Positions 13,421-25,395 are shown, counted from the stretch's first letter. The stretch is 64,000 nucleotides of DNA from Undaria pinnatifida (GCA_012845835.1 JABAKD010000009.1:4217324-4281323); one strand, 5' to 3'. Numbers and translations are program-made. Notes: generated by a model not told the origin, from the sequence alone.

Positions 13421-13479
13421 CCCCATGTTTTCCTGCCTACGCGTGGGGGCTACGGTTTGATAACGGGCGGGTGTCGCGG

Positions 13480-13850
13480 CGTGGCGGGTAAACCCGCTTC
13501 TGCTGCGAGGACTCGACACGCTAAATACAGCTCGTCCGCAACCCAGTACAGGTACCTTTCGACGGCCCCATCCCCGGGTCCCTCTCCACGTGAATTGGGC
13601 GTACATGCACCGGCAGGGTGTACGCCGCGACGGGTGGGTGGGCGCATCGCTGACCCAGCAGCGCCCAACCCCTCTCGATCCGGGCGCTGCGCGGAAAAGA
13701 ACGCAACGCCCGCGCGCCAGGGGAGTTGGAGGTCGGGACGGGGTCGGGGTCGCCGGGGAGGCGGCGACCGCGGCCTACTCGCTTCTCCTGCCATTCCGCC
13801 GCCCGCCCCCGGTCCGCCCGGGCGATAGCTGAGCGGGCTGACTATAAATC
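13480..13850. other. GC-rich, CpG-rich patch
   Basis: About 370 bp far richer in G+C and CpG than its surroundings, with long open frames on both strands (a compositional effect, since stop codons are AT-rich). It ends with ctataaatc near 13844 and an AT-rich stretch. It could be a CpG-island-like promoter, a fragment of foreign or coding DNA, or part of another repeat. No family is recognisable. The following 13851-14836 has no gene I can support. Confidence 0.4.
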
Positions 13851-14836
13851 TTGGTTGCAGGCCCTGTTTAATTTTCATTTTTATTTGATTTTTATTTTTT
13901 TTTGCTAGCTACTGATAGTATCACAGACACATGCGTGACTCATGGCAGCTGTTCCTATTTCGTTACATCATAATTTGGCTGTTAGGTAATGGTAGGTAGG
14001 AGTGGCCCGGAGTCGCGCTGTTAGTGTCTGTGCTACCGTCAGGTTTTCTCGATGGGTTGGCTGGACACACAGCATCACTTCGACGCTCGCTTAGTTGTTT
14101 AGCAGAACAAGGGGCGTGAAATGTTTCCCCCCGGTTCTAACGTACGATGCTGTGTATTGACATTCAGATAGTCTTGTATTGGCATTCGCGGTAGGTGGGC
14201 GCGGATGAATGGCTCTGGCACCTAAATCATCGCCAGACTGGCGTGCGGCCTATTCTACCCTTAATTCCACAGCTTTCCGCCGAACATCGGTGGGGGGACA
14301 CATGGGCGATTCTCAACCCCTCGCCCACATTGCCTGTTTCGGCAGACGTATTTAGGGACCCGATGCAATGGCCGCTCCGACGGTGGTCGTGGCATGCCCC
14401 GGCGTAGGACGCCGGCGCGGGGGGGTGCGCGTTTGTGCCGGGTTTCGTGCGCAACCACGAAGTGGTTTGGGACGAACTCGTCCTGCAGGAACACCCACTC
14501 CGTGACGAGCTTACATCATGCTGATGTTTGGAACATCGAACAAGCAGTACCGAGGTACCATGTATGTTTTACGGTGACTACTGCTGCTCTTACGGAGAGC
14601 ACCTATTAAACCAGTGACGGTGCTTCTAAGCGAACGCAAAAGTAGGCTAATCCTAATTGATTTACCACACCCGCCGGTCCTTCGCCTCGTGCACGCCACT
14701 GTATAAAAACAATTTTTAGGAAGTTTAGGTGAGGCGACGACCCCAGTCCGGTAGCCGATGCAGAGTATAAGAAGCAATGGAAGTATGGGTAGGCCCACCG
14801 GCTGGGGGAGGAGGCCTCATCTAATCCAATACTTAC

Positions 14837-15027
14837 TTTAAATGATCGGTGAAGCCGCAGAAGAATACTACAGTAAAATCGGGTTTCCAGAAAATGAGAC
14901 ATCGATGGTACGGAGGTGGCTCCATGATTTGGAACCAGTGAATTACTTGGTGAATCTAGGCCACATCGATCATTGTGCATGTTTCCCACGAACCCAAAGC
15001 CAGAGAACATACGTTGAATGAGAAATA
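14837..15027 (-). other. Exon-like duplicated segment, copy 2 (191 nt)
   Basis: Second full copy of the 191-nt segment at 3437-3627, in the same orientation and with the same borders (TCAG on its upstream side, GTAAGTAT downstream on the minus strand). One frame is open throughout. Upstream in the plus direction it shares aggaggcctcatctaatcc with the partial third copy at 15452. The two full copies flank the large satellite. Confidence 0.5.
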
Positions 15028-15377
15028 CTGACCATCCCACCCACCCAGCTTATGCATGCAGTAGTTTCTTGTTTTACAACCTTTGCGGACCGGAGAAGTC
15101 TGCGAGCGCCTTGTCACACTCAGCCCCGTGCGGAAGCAACCAGAGATGTCTTCAAATGGATCCAAGATTGGAACAAAGCTGTTGGTTCCGGCCTACTTGA
15201 GCCTATCTGAGGCACAGTACCGGAGCCACAACCATTGTCTTCAACCCCCGCCCAACGGGCAAGAACAAGAGGAAGCAGAAACCATTTCGGACCACCCTAG
15301 ACATCCTGCGTGCTGAGTAGCTGCTGCGCCGTGTTTTGTTTATTTTATTATATTTATTTTATTTTCCAGGATTACAG

Positions 15378-15441
15378 CCGCGCTGAGCGCTCAGCGCGGA
15401 GGTACATCCCGGGCGAGGCCCTCCTGCTTCGAGGCAGGAGG
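15378..15441. other. Two adjacent hairpins
   Basis: Positions 15378-15399 are a perfect 22-bp palindrome built on ccgcgctgagc and its complement. Positions 15420-15441 are an 8-bp stem, cctcctgc with gcaggagg, around a 6-nt loop. They follow a T-rich tract ending in ttttccag, which looks like an intron 3' end, and precede the partial third copy of the exon-like segment. Confidence 0.7.
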
Positions 15442-15451
15442 CCTCATCTAA

Positions 15452-15503
15452 TCCGATACTTACTTTAAATGATCGGTGAAGCCGCAGAAGAATACTACAG
15501 TAT
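15452..15503 (-). repeat. Exon-like segment, partial copy 3
   Basis: Carries only the GTAAGTAT-side end of the 191-nt segment (atacttactttaaatgatcg through gaagaatactacagta); similarity then stops. It shares with copy 2 a further upstream word, aggaggcctcatctaatcc, so copies 2 and 3 probably arose from one local duplication. Confidence 0.6.
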
Positions 15504-18187
15504 TATCAGTAGTGATGGTAACTCCAGAAAGCATTGGTTACCGGGCTCTTAGATCTTGGTTTTTCCGCTTGCCAGACCGCTTCTCGCAAATCAATGCAGC
15601 ATTAACCTTGAAAAAAGCAGTTTCTCGACACACATGCCCACGTGACCTTTTCTTACGCTGCGACCACAACGTATGCATGATGATTGTTTTTGACAGCCCA
15701 AACTCTGTTGAGAACTTGAGAATATTTCACAATCAACAATTTTACCCTCGCCGTTACAGGAACCCCAACCTCGAGACTAATGTTGGTACCTTGACAGGGC
15801 TCACGTTACACTCTCCTCCGTTATCCCTGGTGCAGTTGACCAACAAGGAAGTGTTTCCGACCAAGGCGTCGGAAGGGGGGGTACCCCCACTTGCTCTAGC
15901 GGATTTGAGTCACCCACGCGATTGACGCGGTACCTCGCGGAGATTTTTTTTTAGGCTGTTGTTTTGGGGCAGCGTAGACTATAAATACATTGCGGTTTGA
16001 TAGAGTCAATCATAATCATCCAGAACACTGTTTACCGCAAAAAACAGAGAGTTTACTCGCGCGAGTGACCGCAAGACACAAAAAGCGAAAACGGCTCAGA
16101 ATGGACCCCCGTAACGAAGCCTGGGTCATTCTGTCGACATGAACACAAAACGACGCGAACGTGGCACATTCGGGGTGTTAGGTTGAATATGATATTTGCA
16201 TCTGCTACCGTAAAGCAGATGCACCTTTTCTATTCTGAAGCTCCTCACCAAAATGCCTTTTTACGTCACTGCAAAACTACCAAGAGTGCTACTCTGTTAC
16301 CGAACCCACAACCTAGGTATTACTAGTGGTCGTATTGCTATTCGTGGTTTAAATGTATTTGGTCCAAAGTGTGGGCAATATTGTTATGTTTTCTATTCCA
16401 ACTACGACGTGCACCACGAGGTTTGAAAAACATGCCAAAGTGAGAGCAATGAATCTCAGTCCAACAATGGTGGTGCGAGGATGTTTCACTTGGTGCTCGG
16501 AAGCGTTTTGTTATTGTTTTATCGAAACAGCTGCACCAAAGCAAGACCAAAAGCAAAGACAGAGGTCCGACGTCTGGTTCAAATGGGTGGCGGGCTATTC
16601 AGGTGCGCACGTTCGGGAGTTGGGTTCGAGCTGGAAAAACACTCAAGCTCATAGGAGTGTTGCCGCAGTCGTATGGTGGCAAGGTCGATTTTCAAGGGTC
16701 AGCGGTGGTCCGCTATTCCCTCACTAGCGTTTGCGCTGGAGTTCGAATACCCGGCGGACTACTCTTGTTATGGACGGGAAAGTTCATGTTTTGTGTTCTG
16801 TCGCCGAAAGCGTGAGATAACGAGATTACAACATTCGACGATGATCGACCAGCAGAGGGACTGGTGCAACCTCGTCGCGAAAAACATATAAAAAAAACCA
16901 AGAGTTACCGTTCGAAGCGCACGTCATAATTGACACGCATCGACAGCAATACACAATACACGATAAAACCATGTAACAAGCGCTACGACATGGGTAACAC
17001 CAACATCTTGACATGGGGATCTCTATAGCTCATCCAAGCACTGACTTTGAGGTTCAAAGATGGCGCATCCTGATTGTCGAAGAACATCGAGGCACTGAAT
17101 ATTACAAAACGGTACGTGTCGCCAGATGAGCAATCCCACGGCCAATATTTTGGACAGTGAGTGCCAATAATGGCACTAAACGGTGTTGAACAGCTCCCCA
17201 GTGAACCCCGTGCATGTATTTCTATAACACCACAGCAGAGGTGAACTAACCTTTATCAGACGATCATCCACTGACGAGGTCTATCGCCCAGCCAGAAACT
17301 TATTGACATCAAAATGAGAGTGCAGCGCGATGAAAAACGCAATGGCTCAGAAATATAAGAAAAGTAATAATGCGAAGCAAGAGCGACCTTCGGACAAATT
17401 AGGTTGAGGAATCCAGTCATTTAGAAATTAAATTGGCCAACGAGTGCCACCCTTTCCAACGCAGCACGAGTCACTGTTCCAACGCGGTCTTATTCCTATA
17501 ATCGCCTGCCCACTACCGACACGTTCATGACGCGGCCTACGACCGGAGTCGCGCATTTTGGCTAAACGTGTTCTGACTTACGGTGCTCCTTCACCCGAAA
17601 TCGTCGAGATTTCATTTACTTTCTAGTGGTTTCGCTTTTTCTATTCATTATGCCTAGGCCACATGGGTTGGTTCATCAGGTTTCGCTGTTTCGTTTATCT
17701 CAAATTCGGTTGCTGGGTGGGGAATATAGGACCAGAAGTTTAAAGCATTAGAAAAAATGGGTGACGTTTACCGTACATTGAGTCTCAATATTAACCGCAG
17801 GGTACCCAAACATAGAATCACCGAATAATTTTCTTGGGGCTTATCGCCCCCGCCATATTTGGCACTTCGGCCAGTCATCCAGCTCTGTACGCATTCAATT
17901 ACAGTCTAGCGGAAATACGAGACAACATAAGAATACTCCGACCCACTCTCGCGGGCTACGCTTCATCAATGGGGGAGGACGTTGTATTATATACAAACCT
18001 CGCTATAAACTCTCCCGATTATATTGAATTCCCTGAGAATACCACCTGCGCTTTCTTATCAGCCTGTTTCAATTTGTGGCGCTGTGTACTGCTGTGTACC
18101 GGAAACCCCTGTTTTTATGCTTAAGCGCCACACAAAGTCGGACATGCCAATCACAACATTTTACGACGGTCTCATGACCGTGCTCAC
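15504..18187. other. No gene recognised
   Basis: About 2.7 kb without a supportable gene. A 149-codon frame (15476-15925, plus) starts inside the partial repeat copy and has no recognised domain. A plus-strand frame at 16353-16727 is equally anonymous. A TTCGAATAC word near 16742 resembles a tRNA T-loop but no matching acceptor stem surrounds it. Confidence 0.4.
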
Positions 18188-18271
18188 CTCCGTCGCCCTC
18201 GGCTGAGTTTCCGATGAAAGACGTGTTCCCGTCGACGGTGGCAGCAGAGTTGTCAAGGAGATACACAGCTC
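18188..18271 (-). CDS. Pmp-type repeat exon A (84 nt, phase 1)
   Basis: On the minus strand an 84-nt segment lies between TTCGCAG and GTGAGC, good 3' and 5' splice sites. Read in phase 1 it is stop-free and encodes GAVYLLDNSAATVDG, then NTSFIGNSAEGDGG, with the hallmarks of the chlamydial polymorphic-membrane-protein repeat: a GGA-V start (completed across the exon junction) and an F-x-x-N motif (FIGN). In the known family these repeats form a beta-helical surface or secreted domain. Length and phase match exons B, C and D exactly, which makes chance unlikely. Expression, and membership of one gene with the others, are inferences. Confidence 0.65.
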
Positions 18272-18894
18272 CTGCGAACAGGAAGCGAGAAACACGAGGT
18301 TGAGTGACCCGTGTGACGACAGAGTATCATTTTTGTTACCATTGGTTCCGGATTGACGGGACCCTGACACTGCAAGAGCTAAACAATAAATTCGAATCCA
18401 ACGCGGACACGCGGTGCGATGCAAGTAGGCGTTTGGTGGAGAATTGTTCTTGACTAGTCTACTGTATACTGGACAGATATCGTGAGACTACAATTCATAG
18501 GCATTTGCCCTTATTGTCGTCTACTGTTGGATTTCTCCTCATTCTTCGTGTTAAAGGTTTCTCAAAACCAATTATAATACAGCTAGGTACAAAGATCATC
18601 ACCGTAAAGAGCCCATAAACAGTAGGCTCGAGCCCTATCGTAGTTCGACATGTGTGAACTTCACAGCGTTTACTGTTGTGTGCCTAGGCTAGAACATGGG
18701 ATTGTAAACTCAGTTTTTATCTTACAGGTGTTTTGTTAGCGTCTGCTGGACCAGTACATGAGACTCATGCTGCTATAGGTACTGTAGAGCTGAACCATTA
18801 CTAGGTTCTCAGATACACGTCGAAACTTGAAGAGTTCTGCGTTTTCACCTCATCCAAACCACCGGTTTGTGCGAACTGAAAATTTACCTCGGTG
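18272..18894. other. No gene recognised
   Basis: Upstream (minus-strand sense) flank of Pmp exon A; if the exon is used, this is intron. No further 84-nt exon with flanking splice sites was seen here. Confidence 0.35.
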
Positions 18895-20150
18895 AACAAA
18901 TCATTGGCCTACGATATATATGTACACTGACCTCTTTTTCATAACAAACCCCAACCCTTCCCCCCCCCCGCCCCTCCGTCCCCCGACCCCCCCCCCCCCC
19001 CTTCCGCCTAGTCTGTCCAAACGCCCCACTCACAATCAAAATCGGCCTGAGTAATAAACACCTATACGCAGTTGATACCACGTCATTATCTTTCTGACCA
19101 TCCATGACGAAGGTTTCAATTATCCCCCCCCCCCCTCCCCCTCCAACGCCCCCTCTTTTCCGACCACCTACACGATCGCCTAGAACTAGCACCACGCGTA
19201 TAACAAGCTGCTACATATCTTTGATCTCACAGCTGAAGTGTATATGAATATTATTTGTGACCTAAACCTCCTAAAAATCCCCCCCCCCCCTCTTGCTCTC
19301 CCTTACTCAAACGCCCCACCAAATATCAAAATCCGCTACATATATAAACACTTCACGCACAGGATATCACCTCATTATCTTTCGAGAGCCATCCATGCCG
19401 CTGTGTTCCTCCCCCCCCCCCCGCCTCGAACGCCCCCTTCTTCCCCATCACCCGCACCATCGCCTAGACCTAGCACCACACGTATAACAAACCCCTCACC
19501 TAAAGCCCTCCCCCCCCCCCCCCCACCCCCCACCCCCGCCCCCACCCCCCACCCTCCCCCCCCAACCCATCCCAACCCCACCCCCTCGAACACTCCACCC
19601 TCTCTTTACTCACTGATTGTACGACTTACCCCAGGATATACACGATAAACTGATGTATTTTTTCCAAAAATGTCACATTTATCCCCTCGAAATAATGTGT
19701 AGTTTCCAGGCACATATCGAGCTGCCCCCCCCCCCCCCCCCCCGCCCCCAATAATATACTGGTGCCAAAACCGTCAGATTTATCCCCTCGAAAGGATTTA
19801 TAGCTTACATGCACAAATTGCCCCTTCCCCCCCCCCCCCCCCCCCCAGCCCCCCTCCAAACCCGATCGCTTTTGATCAAAACCAAGCCCCCCCTTTCCCT
19901 TTACAGCTGTCAGATTTTGTCCCCCTCAGAAACGGGTTTTATAGTTTCCGCGCACAGACTGACTAAAATCATCCTGTTGACCCTGATAGCTACACTGTAG
20001 CTGTAAGGGGAGTCGCCGACCTATATCCTTAATGAGGACACACAACTCGTAATGCGCGCGATCGGAGTATCACACACAGCTTGCAAAGATGAGTTTCGAC
20101 GAAATCTTCGATCTCACAGCTGGAGTGTATTTTAATTTTTATAATATATG
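18895..20150 (-). repeat. R-family repeats, minus-strand array
   Basis: Reverse complement of the 797-1695 copy, extended to about two units. Unit heads (gatctcacagctggagtgta and gatctcacagctgaagtgta) occur near 20115 and 19225, giving a period near 0.9 kb. C homopolymers occur at about 18986-19000, 19125-19136, 19280-19290, 19420-19431, 19511-19525, 19725-19742 and 19828-19846. Open frames rich in proline or glycine are homopolymer artefacts. Confidence 0.8.
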
Positions 20151-20401
20151 TACGCCAACAGGTAATTTTACAACAGTTAACATGAGAATGACATCCCGAC
20201 GCCTTTGGGTTGAGGCGCCTCGCACTTTAAATCATATCTTGCCTGCATAAAGTGCTAACTTCATGGTATCGTGCGTTTTTTGTGTGTTTAGACATTGTGT
20301 ATCGAAGATTTAACGTACGGGTTTTCAGCCTCCATTATCAGTTAGGGTGCAAAGTTCCTAGAAATATAATGAAGCTTTTTACAGTATTATACAAGGGCTC
20401 C

Positions 20402-20429
20402 GCATGGGCGCCGGCGCCGGCGCCCATGC
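20402..20429. repeat. Terminal palindrome of the left arm
   Basis: A perfect 28-bp palindrome: gcatgggcgccggc followed by its exact complement. The right arm has the matching structure at 28900-28931 with the same 11-bp stems but a 10-nt loop. The hairpin lies 6 bp inside the element end. Confidence 0.85.
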
Positions 20430-20445
20430 TTCGGGTAGGGCAGGG

Positions 20446-20505
20446 CAAAGATGTCGATTGACGGTCTAGTTTTGTCCCGTCAAGGCCTCGTTACCGACAT
20501 CTTTG
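20446..20505. mobile_element. 60-bp hAT-like miniature element (MITE)
   Basis: A 60-bp insertion present only in the left arm. It begins with caaagatgtcg and ends with the exact complement cgacatctttg (11-bp terminal inverted repeats, CA...TG ends), and is flanked on both sides by an 8-bp direct repeat gggcaggg (20438-20445 and 20506-20513). The right arm keeps the uninterrupted site (complement at 28884-28891) with a single gggcaggg. An 8-bp duplication and short inverted ends fit the hAT superfamily; it encodes nothing and would depend on a transposase elsewhere. Confidence 0.85.
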
Positions 20506-21484
20506 GGGCAGGGCAGCACTTCGACCACTTAAGGTGTAGCTGTCCGATTTGGCATGCATTATATTTACAGTAATAACAAGAGTTTAATACGAACATGGGA
20601 TTATGACAGTCATGCTTTGACAAAAGAAAAAACGTAATATTATACAACCAAGAAGGCAAGGATAGGCGAAACAAACTATGTTAAATGCGCCGTCAAGTAA
20701 AAGTTGGCGTCTATCAAACAAAAATACCGAAAAAGGTATTATTGAGAACCTGCGTCGCCTCTAGGCGAAACAAAAGAGGCCTTGGCATTAATGAAGAGAC
20801 TGCACTGCTGTCCCCGTGGCAATGGAGGTCCGAAGTCGACAGGATGCAGAGTCGGTTTGCATCAAACGTCGACATGAGGACATGTCAGCCGGCGAGGTTT
20901 TGGAAGAGGATTGCTTTGTTTGTTACGTGAAGTCTGTCGCATTGATTGGTCTTCGTGGTCGCGGGCGAGGAGGAAAGCGTAGAAGAGACGGGCGATCTCT
21001 CGTTGAGGCGGGGTTGTCTAAGATTGGTGCGGGGGTGGCTTTGCTCGTACGGGAGGTTGGCGTAGCGCTTCTTCTCTGTTTTTTCTTGGCAAGGCGGGAT
21101 ATGTGTGTCTGCTGCTTTTTCTTCGTGGGGGCTTTCACGTTGTAGAAATCGGACGCGTCCCCTCAATGCATAATATCCGGAGTGTCTCTACCATGACGAC
21201 TGCTGATAGTGCCGTACGTATTTCCTAGAGACTGACATATTTTTTACTGGTGGTAATAATAATATACCTTTGCAACATTTTTTTTTCATCTTATTTATTA
21301 TCCCCGCACCGCTCTCGCGCTCCCTCCCAGTAGTAACTGAGATCCGGGGTCACATAACGGGCCCTCCTCCTCCCTCCCCACTTCGGCACGTGCTTTCATT
21401 TTCACCGCGAGGAGAATCCAGCATTTTCTTCCCTCGTCGACTCGCGTCGAACCCACCCACGCTGCTAGGCGCTCTCAGCAGTTG

Positions 21485-21625
21485 ATCCCTGTTTTTTTTT
21501 GCATTTTTGCAAATAAAGTCAAATCTCATCGTGGTGGGTGTCGAACTCAAGGACAACCAAACGTTAGTAGTATTCGAGGGTAAAACCACTTTTATTAATA
21601 GACCACCGGGGCGGCCGGCTGACAA
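21485..21625 (-). ncRNA. tRNA-like / SINE-like unit, left arm (damaged)
   Basis: Minus-strand counterpart of the unit at 27766-27884. The B-box-like word agttcgacacc is intact (21537-21547), but the A-box region is split by roughly 8-10 extra bases (tattaata near 21590-21600). An A-rich end follows. Probably not transcribed from an internal Pol III promoter in this arm. Confidence 0.35.
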
Positions 21626-22186
21626 CTGATTAAAACAAAACAGGATCTTTGCATAGACATTACATTTCCTCCACCATGTAATGTATGATATTGCGATGGT
21701 TGACGCGATATGTATAGAATAAAGCGCCAAATACCTAAATATCAGCGTACGCGGAGTTTTAGATATCATGAATAACGAACGACCGCGACGGCAGAGCACG
21801 GCAAAGCATAGCGCTTCGCTCTGCTGAGCTAGCGGGGTGCGCTGCTGAGCTGAGCCGCAGGGCATCGCAGGGCACTGCACGGCGCTTCGTTGCTGTAAGC
21901 TATAGCGCTGCGATGGGGTTCTGGGTGGTGTCGAGCTGATGAGCCAAGCCAAGATCTCAGCCGATAAAGCTCCGCCAAGTACAAAACAAATGGTGTGAAT
22001 CAAAGAAAAGCTAAAGCTGGACCGTTCCGCAACTAATGCACGGGCGGCGAATTAGCGGCAAGTGGTAGGAATTTCAACTTACTAGACGAAAAGGAAGAAA
22101 AAATCGCATAAAGTTCAAAATCGTGTTGGCAGGAAAACCAAATTTGCAGGAAGCAGCTGAACGGTCAAGAAACAGGCAATATTTCA

Positions 22187-22606
22187 GTTGTTGTTGTTGT
22201 TGTCGTTCTCACATTAACTCGCATAATCAAGTCCGTGGTCACAGGACAGGCTCTAGTCACTTTGGAGCTGAGGAATACCCTAGGGGAAAAACACAAACCA
22301 AAGGTGGTACACCCATAAATCACAGCTGACGCAATTCATGCCTCCACCAGAAACATATAAAAGTGAAATCGGGAGTCAGTCTACGATGTGCCAGGTCCAT
22401 ACCGGTGCATACGTCTCATTACTCGCGCCTGGAAAAACCGACTATACCGCTTGCCACCCAAGAAAGACTACCACGTATATATTACACGTGGAACCTATCA
22501 CTACGCATACGCACAACAGACGCATGTCAACTGGACAAAAGAAACAAACAAAGAAGAGGAAGGAAAGGAAATGGGTGCATGGGGCCAAGAAAAAGAAGCG
22601 GTAAAT
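22187..22606 (-). mobile_element. LINE 3'-end fragment in the left arm
   Basis: Reverse complement of the LINE 3' untranslated region at 45690-46063: a ttg-repeat tail at the left edge, then the complement of gcgagttaatgtgag, through to a purine-rich tract (complement of the pyrimidine tract) near 22545-22606. 5'-truncated and non-coding. Confidence 0.75.
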
Positions 22607-22950
22607 AATTTTTGGGGGGTCTACTGGCGAGTCTGCCACCAGAACGATGCCACGTGGTTTTTCGACGATATACAGCAGTACTACGAACGACTTCCGATAC
22701 ACCCACCGAAGCACGGACTACCGGCGAATTACGCGATCGACAGATGGCCGTGGTTGTCACGTGTCTCTGTGTTGGAGGCCCATGTGCGCTGCCTCTTGTT
22801 GGCTCTTGTTTGGGTAAAACATGCGGTGTGCTCGATGGTCTCACGGCAGCAGCACACCAGAAGCAGAACGTCTGCTCGTACGACGTATCATTCTCACAGG
22901 AAATGTAATATTTTTTTCTCCGTCAATATGAACATAAAGCGGTTGCCATG

Positions 22951-23884
22951 TATTGGACAGAGTGATGCGTGTACGACTAAACTTGCCAACGGCACTCGTA
23001 CTGCACTTTGAGCTATCTGCTGTGGTTCTGGTTGCTCCTGGTTGCTGCAGTATGTGCTAGAAGTTTCGCCCTTCGGCTACTGCTGCTGCACCTGTTGTTG
23101 TGTGTTGGCCAATGTTGTCAGTTGGCGTTCATGCTCGTCGGACATACTGCTGTTCTCATCCAGTGCGTACGGGTTTCCTCGTACCTCGACGGCACGACGA
23201 CGAGCTCAAAACAGAAGGGAGATGACATGAAATGGCATGGACAATGGCCACATAGAAGCGAGCACGGGGGGATAGTTCGCTGCGAATCAACCGCACTCGT
23301 TCATGCCTACAGCAGAGGCTGCCTGGAGTGTCAGCGGCCGAGCTAAAGCCAGGGCCAAAGGCCGAAGAGACGGCTCTTCTACCTGCTTGGTTTTGTCTCG
23401 AGATTCTGTTATGTATATATTGGACAGAGTGATGCATGTACGACTAAACTTGCCAACTGCACTCGTACTGCACTTTGAGCTATCTGCTGTGGTTCTGGTT
23501 GCTACTAGTTGCTGCAGTATGTGCTAGAAGTTTCGCCCTTCGGCTACTGCTGCTGCACCTGTTGTTGTGTGTTTGCCAATGTCGTCAGTTGGCGTTCATG
23601 CTCGTCGTACATACTACTGTTCTCACCGAGTACGTACGGGTTTCCTCGTACCTCGACGGCACGACGACGAGCTCAAAACAGAAGGGAGGTAACATGAAAT
23701 GGCATGGACAATGGCCCTATAGAAGCGAGCACAGCGGGATAGTTCGCTGCGAATCAACCGCACTCGTTCATGGCTACAGCAGAGGCTGCCTGGAGTATCA
23801 GCGGCCATGCTAAAGCCAGGGCCAAAGGCAATGCCAGACGGCTCTTCCTGCTTGGTTTTGTCTCGAGATTCTCTTACATGAAAA
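22951..23884. repeat. Tandem pair of about 467-bp units, left arm
   Basis: Two direct units begin with tattggacagagtgatgc at 22951 and 23418. Each holds a 112-codon open frame that starts with a leucine- and valine-rich hydrophobic stretch; the frame is repeated only because the DNA is. The right arm has the matching inverted pair at about 25690-26605, so the tandem duplication predates the arm duplication or arose by exchange between arms. Confidence 0.8.
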
Positions 23885-24195
23885 TGTCATGATTCCATGG
23901 TTTTGGAGTTTTTTTGTCACGAAACGTTTTTATGTCGGTAATTCGTGTCGCGAAGTTGTTGGATATCGTCGGTAACTTGTGTCACGTTTTAGGTGAACCC
24001 ACACTAGAAAAAAAAAATTCCAGCTGGCAAAACGAGCAGAAACCAAAGCAATAAACAAACTGGGCAAGAAACCAAACGAAATATTAATAAGAGTAATAAA
24101 GTACAGCAAAGAAACTAACGCTCGAGAGTAAGCCACCGCGAAATTCCAAACATTATCACGTACCATTTGGAAATGATGCCAATTTTGTAAATCAT

Positions 24196-24764
24196 TCAGG
24201 CGTTGCAGCCATTAAGATTCAACATTTTTTCCAAAATTCCTCCTCGACATGCGGTATTTTTGCAAATTCTCGCTCGTCTCGCTCGGCACAGGTCCGCGTT
24301 CACGTCGATGTGCGGAACGGACACGGCAGGGCGAGGGGCGTTGGAGCCGCCCCCCGAAGGCGGCGCTCGAACCAAGCTATATTCGACCGAGATATCCAGT
24401 TCCGCGAATCGCATGCTTCGTCTGAGACAAAAAACTCCTGACCAAATACATGACACCCAAGTGAATGATTTTATATATTTAAATTCAGGCGTTGCAGCTA
24501 ATAAGATTCAACATTTTTTCCAAAATTCCTCCTCGACGTGCAGTATTTTTGCAACTTCTCGCTCGTCTCGCTCGGCACCCGTCCGCGTTCACGTCGATGT
24601 GCGGAACGGACACGGCAGGGCGAGGGGCGTTGGAGCCGCCCCCCGAAGGCGGCGCTCGAACGAAGGTATATTCCACCGAGAATTCTAGTTCCGCGAATCG
24701 CATGCTTCGGCCGAGACAAAAACTCCTGACCAAATACATGACACCCAAGGGAATGATTTTTTAT
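24196..24764. repeat. Tandem pair of about 292-bp units, inner left arm
   Basis: Two direct units beginning caggcgttgcagc at about 24195 and 24487, each with a GC-rich core (gccgccccccgaaggcggcg) and the word catgacaccca. The right arm has a single inverted unit at 25118-25395, so copy number differs between the arms. Confidence 0.8.
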
Positions 24765-25117
24765 ATATTTATATTGTAGATGCCACCCCTACCTACGCAT
24801 GCGTTGCGGTGGCTCCAGGATTACCTACAGAATGAATGGCGTTTCAATACAGGTCACAGTAGAAGAGCTGTGTGCCGCACCCAGGCCGGAAAGCCATTGA
24901 TTATCGCATATAAAGAAAGCGCGATCCGGCGAACAACCCATGGCTTAAGTATGCAGGGAATGTTCTGTGTCATGCTGTGGCTGTTCTCGTTCCATCTTTA
25001 TAGGGACCCAGTATATTAAGCACAAGAAATCCCCGATCGTGAATCGAATATCATCTCCGGAGCGCCCATGAGCGGTTGCATCCTTGAATCGACAGAAATA
25101 AACATATATGAAATCAT
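24765..25117. other. Unique spacer of the inverted repeat
   Basis: The only part of the element without an inverted partner. It holds an open frame of about 79 codons with no recognised domain. Part of it (gatcgtgaatcg and catctccggag) resembles 44115-44145 next to the LINE remnants, so it may contain a scrap of that neighbourhood. Confidence 0.4.
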
Positions 25118-25395
25118 TCCTTGAATATCGAGTCATTCCTTGGTGTCATGGACTTTGGTCAGGAGTTTTTTGTCTCAGCTTAAGTATGCGATTCGCGGAA
25201 CTGGAATTCTCGGTCGAATATGGCTTGGTTCGAGCGCCGCCTTCGGGGGGCGGCTCCAACGCCCCTCGCCCTGCCGTGTCCGTTCCGCACATCGACGTGA
25301 ACACGGACGGGCGCCGAGCGAGACGAGCGAGTGTCGAGGAGGAATTTTGGAAAAAATGTTGGATCTTAATGGCTGCAACGCCTGAATGATTTACA
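25118..25395. repeat. Single 292-bp-type unit, inner right arm
   Basis: Reverse complement of the left-arm units at 24196-24764, present once. It marks the inner edge of the right arm. Confidence 0.75.

Noticed and set aside
16690-16770. Possible tRNA gene around a gttcgaatac word
   Set aside because: No complementary acceptor stem, A box or anticodon arm can be placed around it.
23008-23346. Hydrophobic 112-codon frame repeated at 23475-23813 and inverted at 25681-26079
   Set aside because: Its conservation follows from recent DNA duplication within the foldback arms; it lacks a convincing ATG start and any domain.
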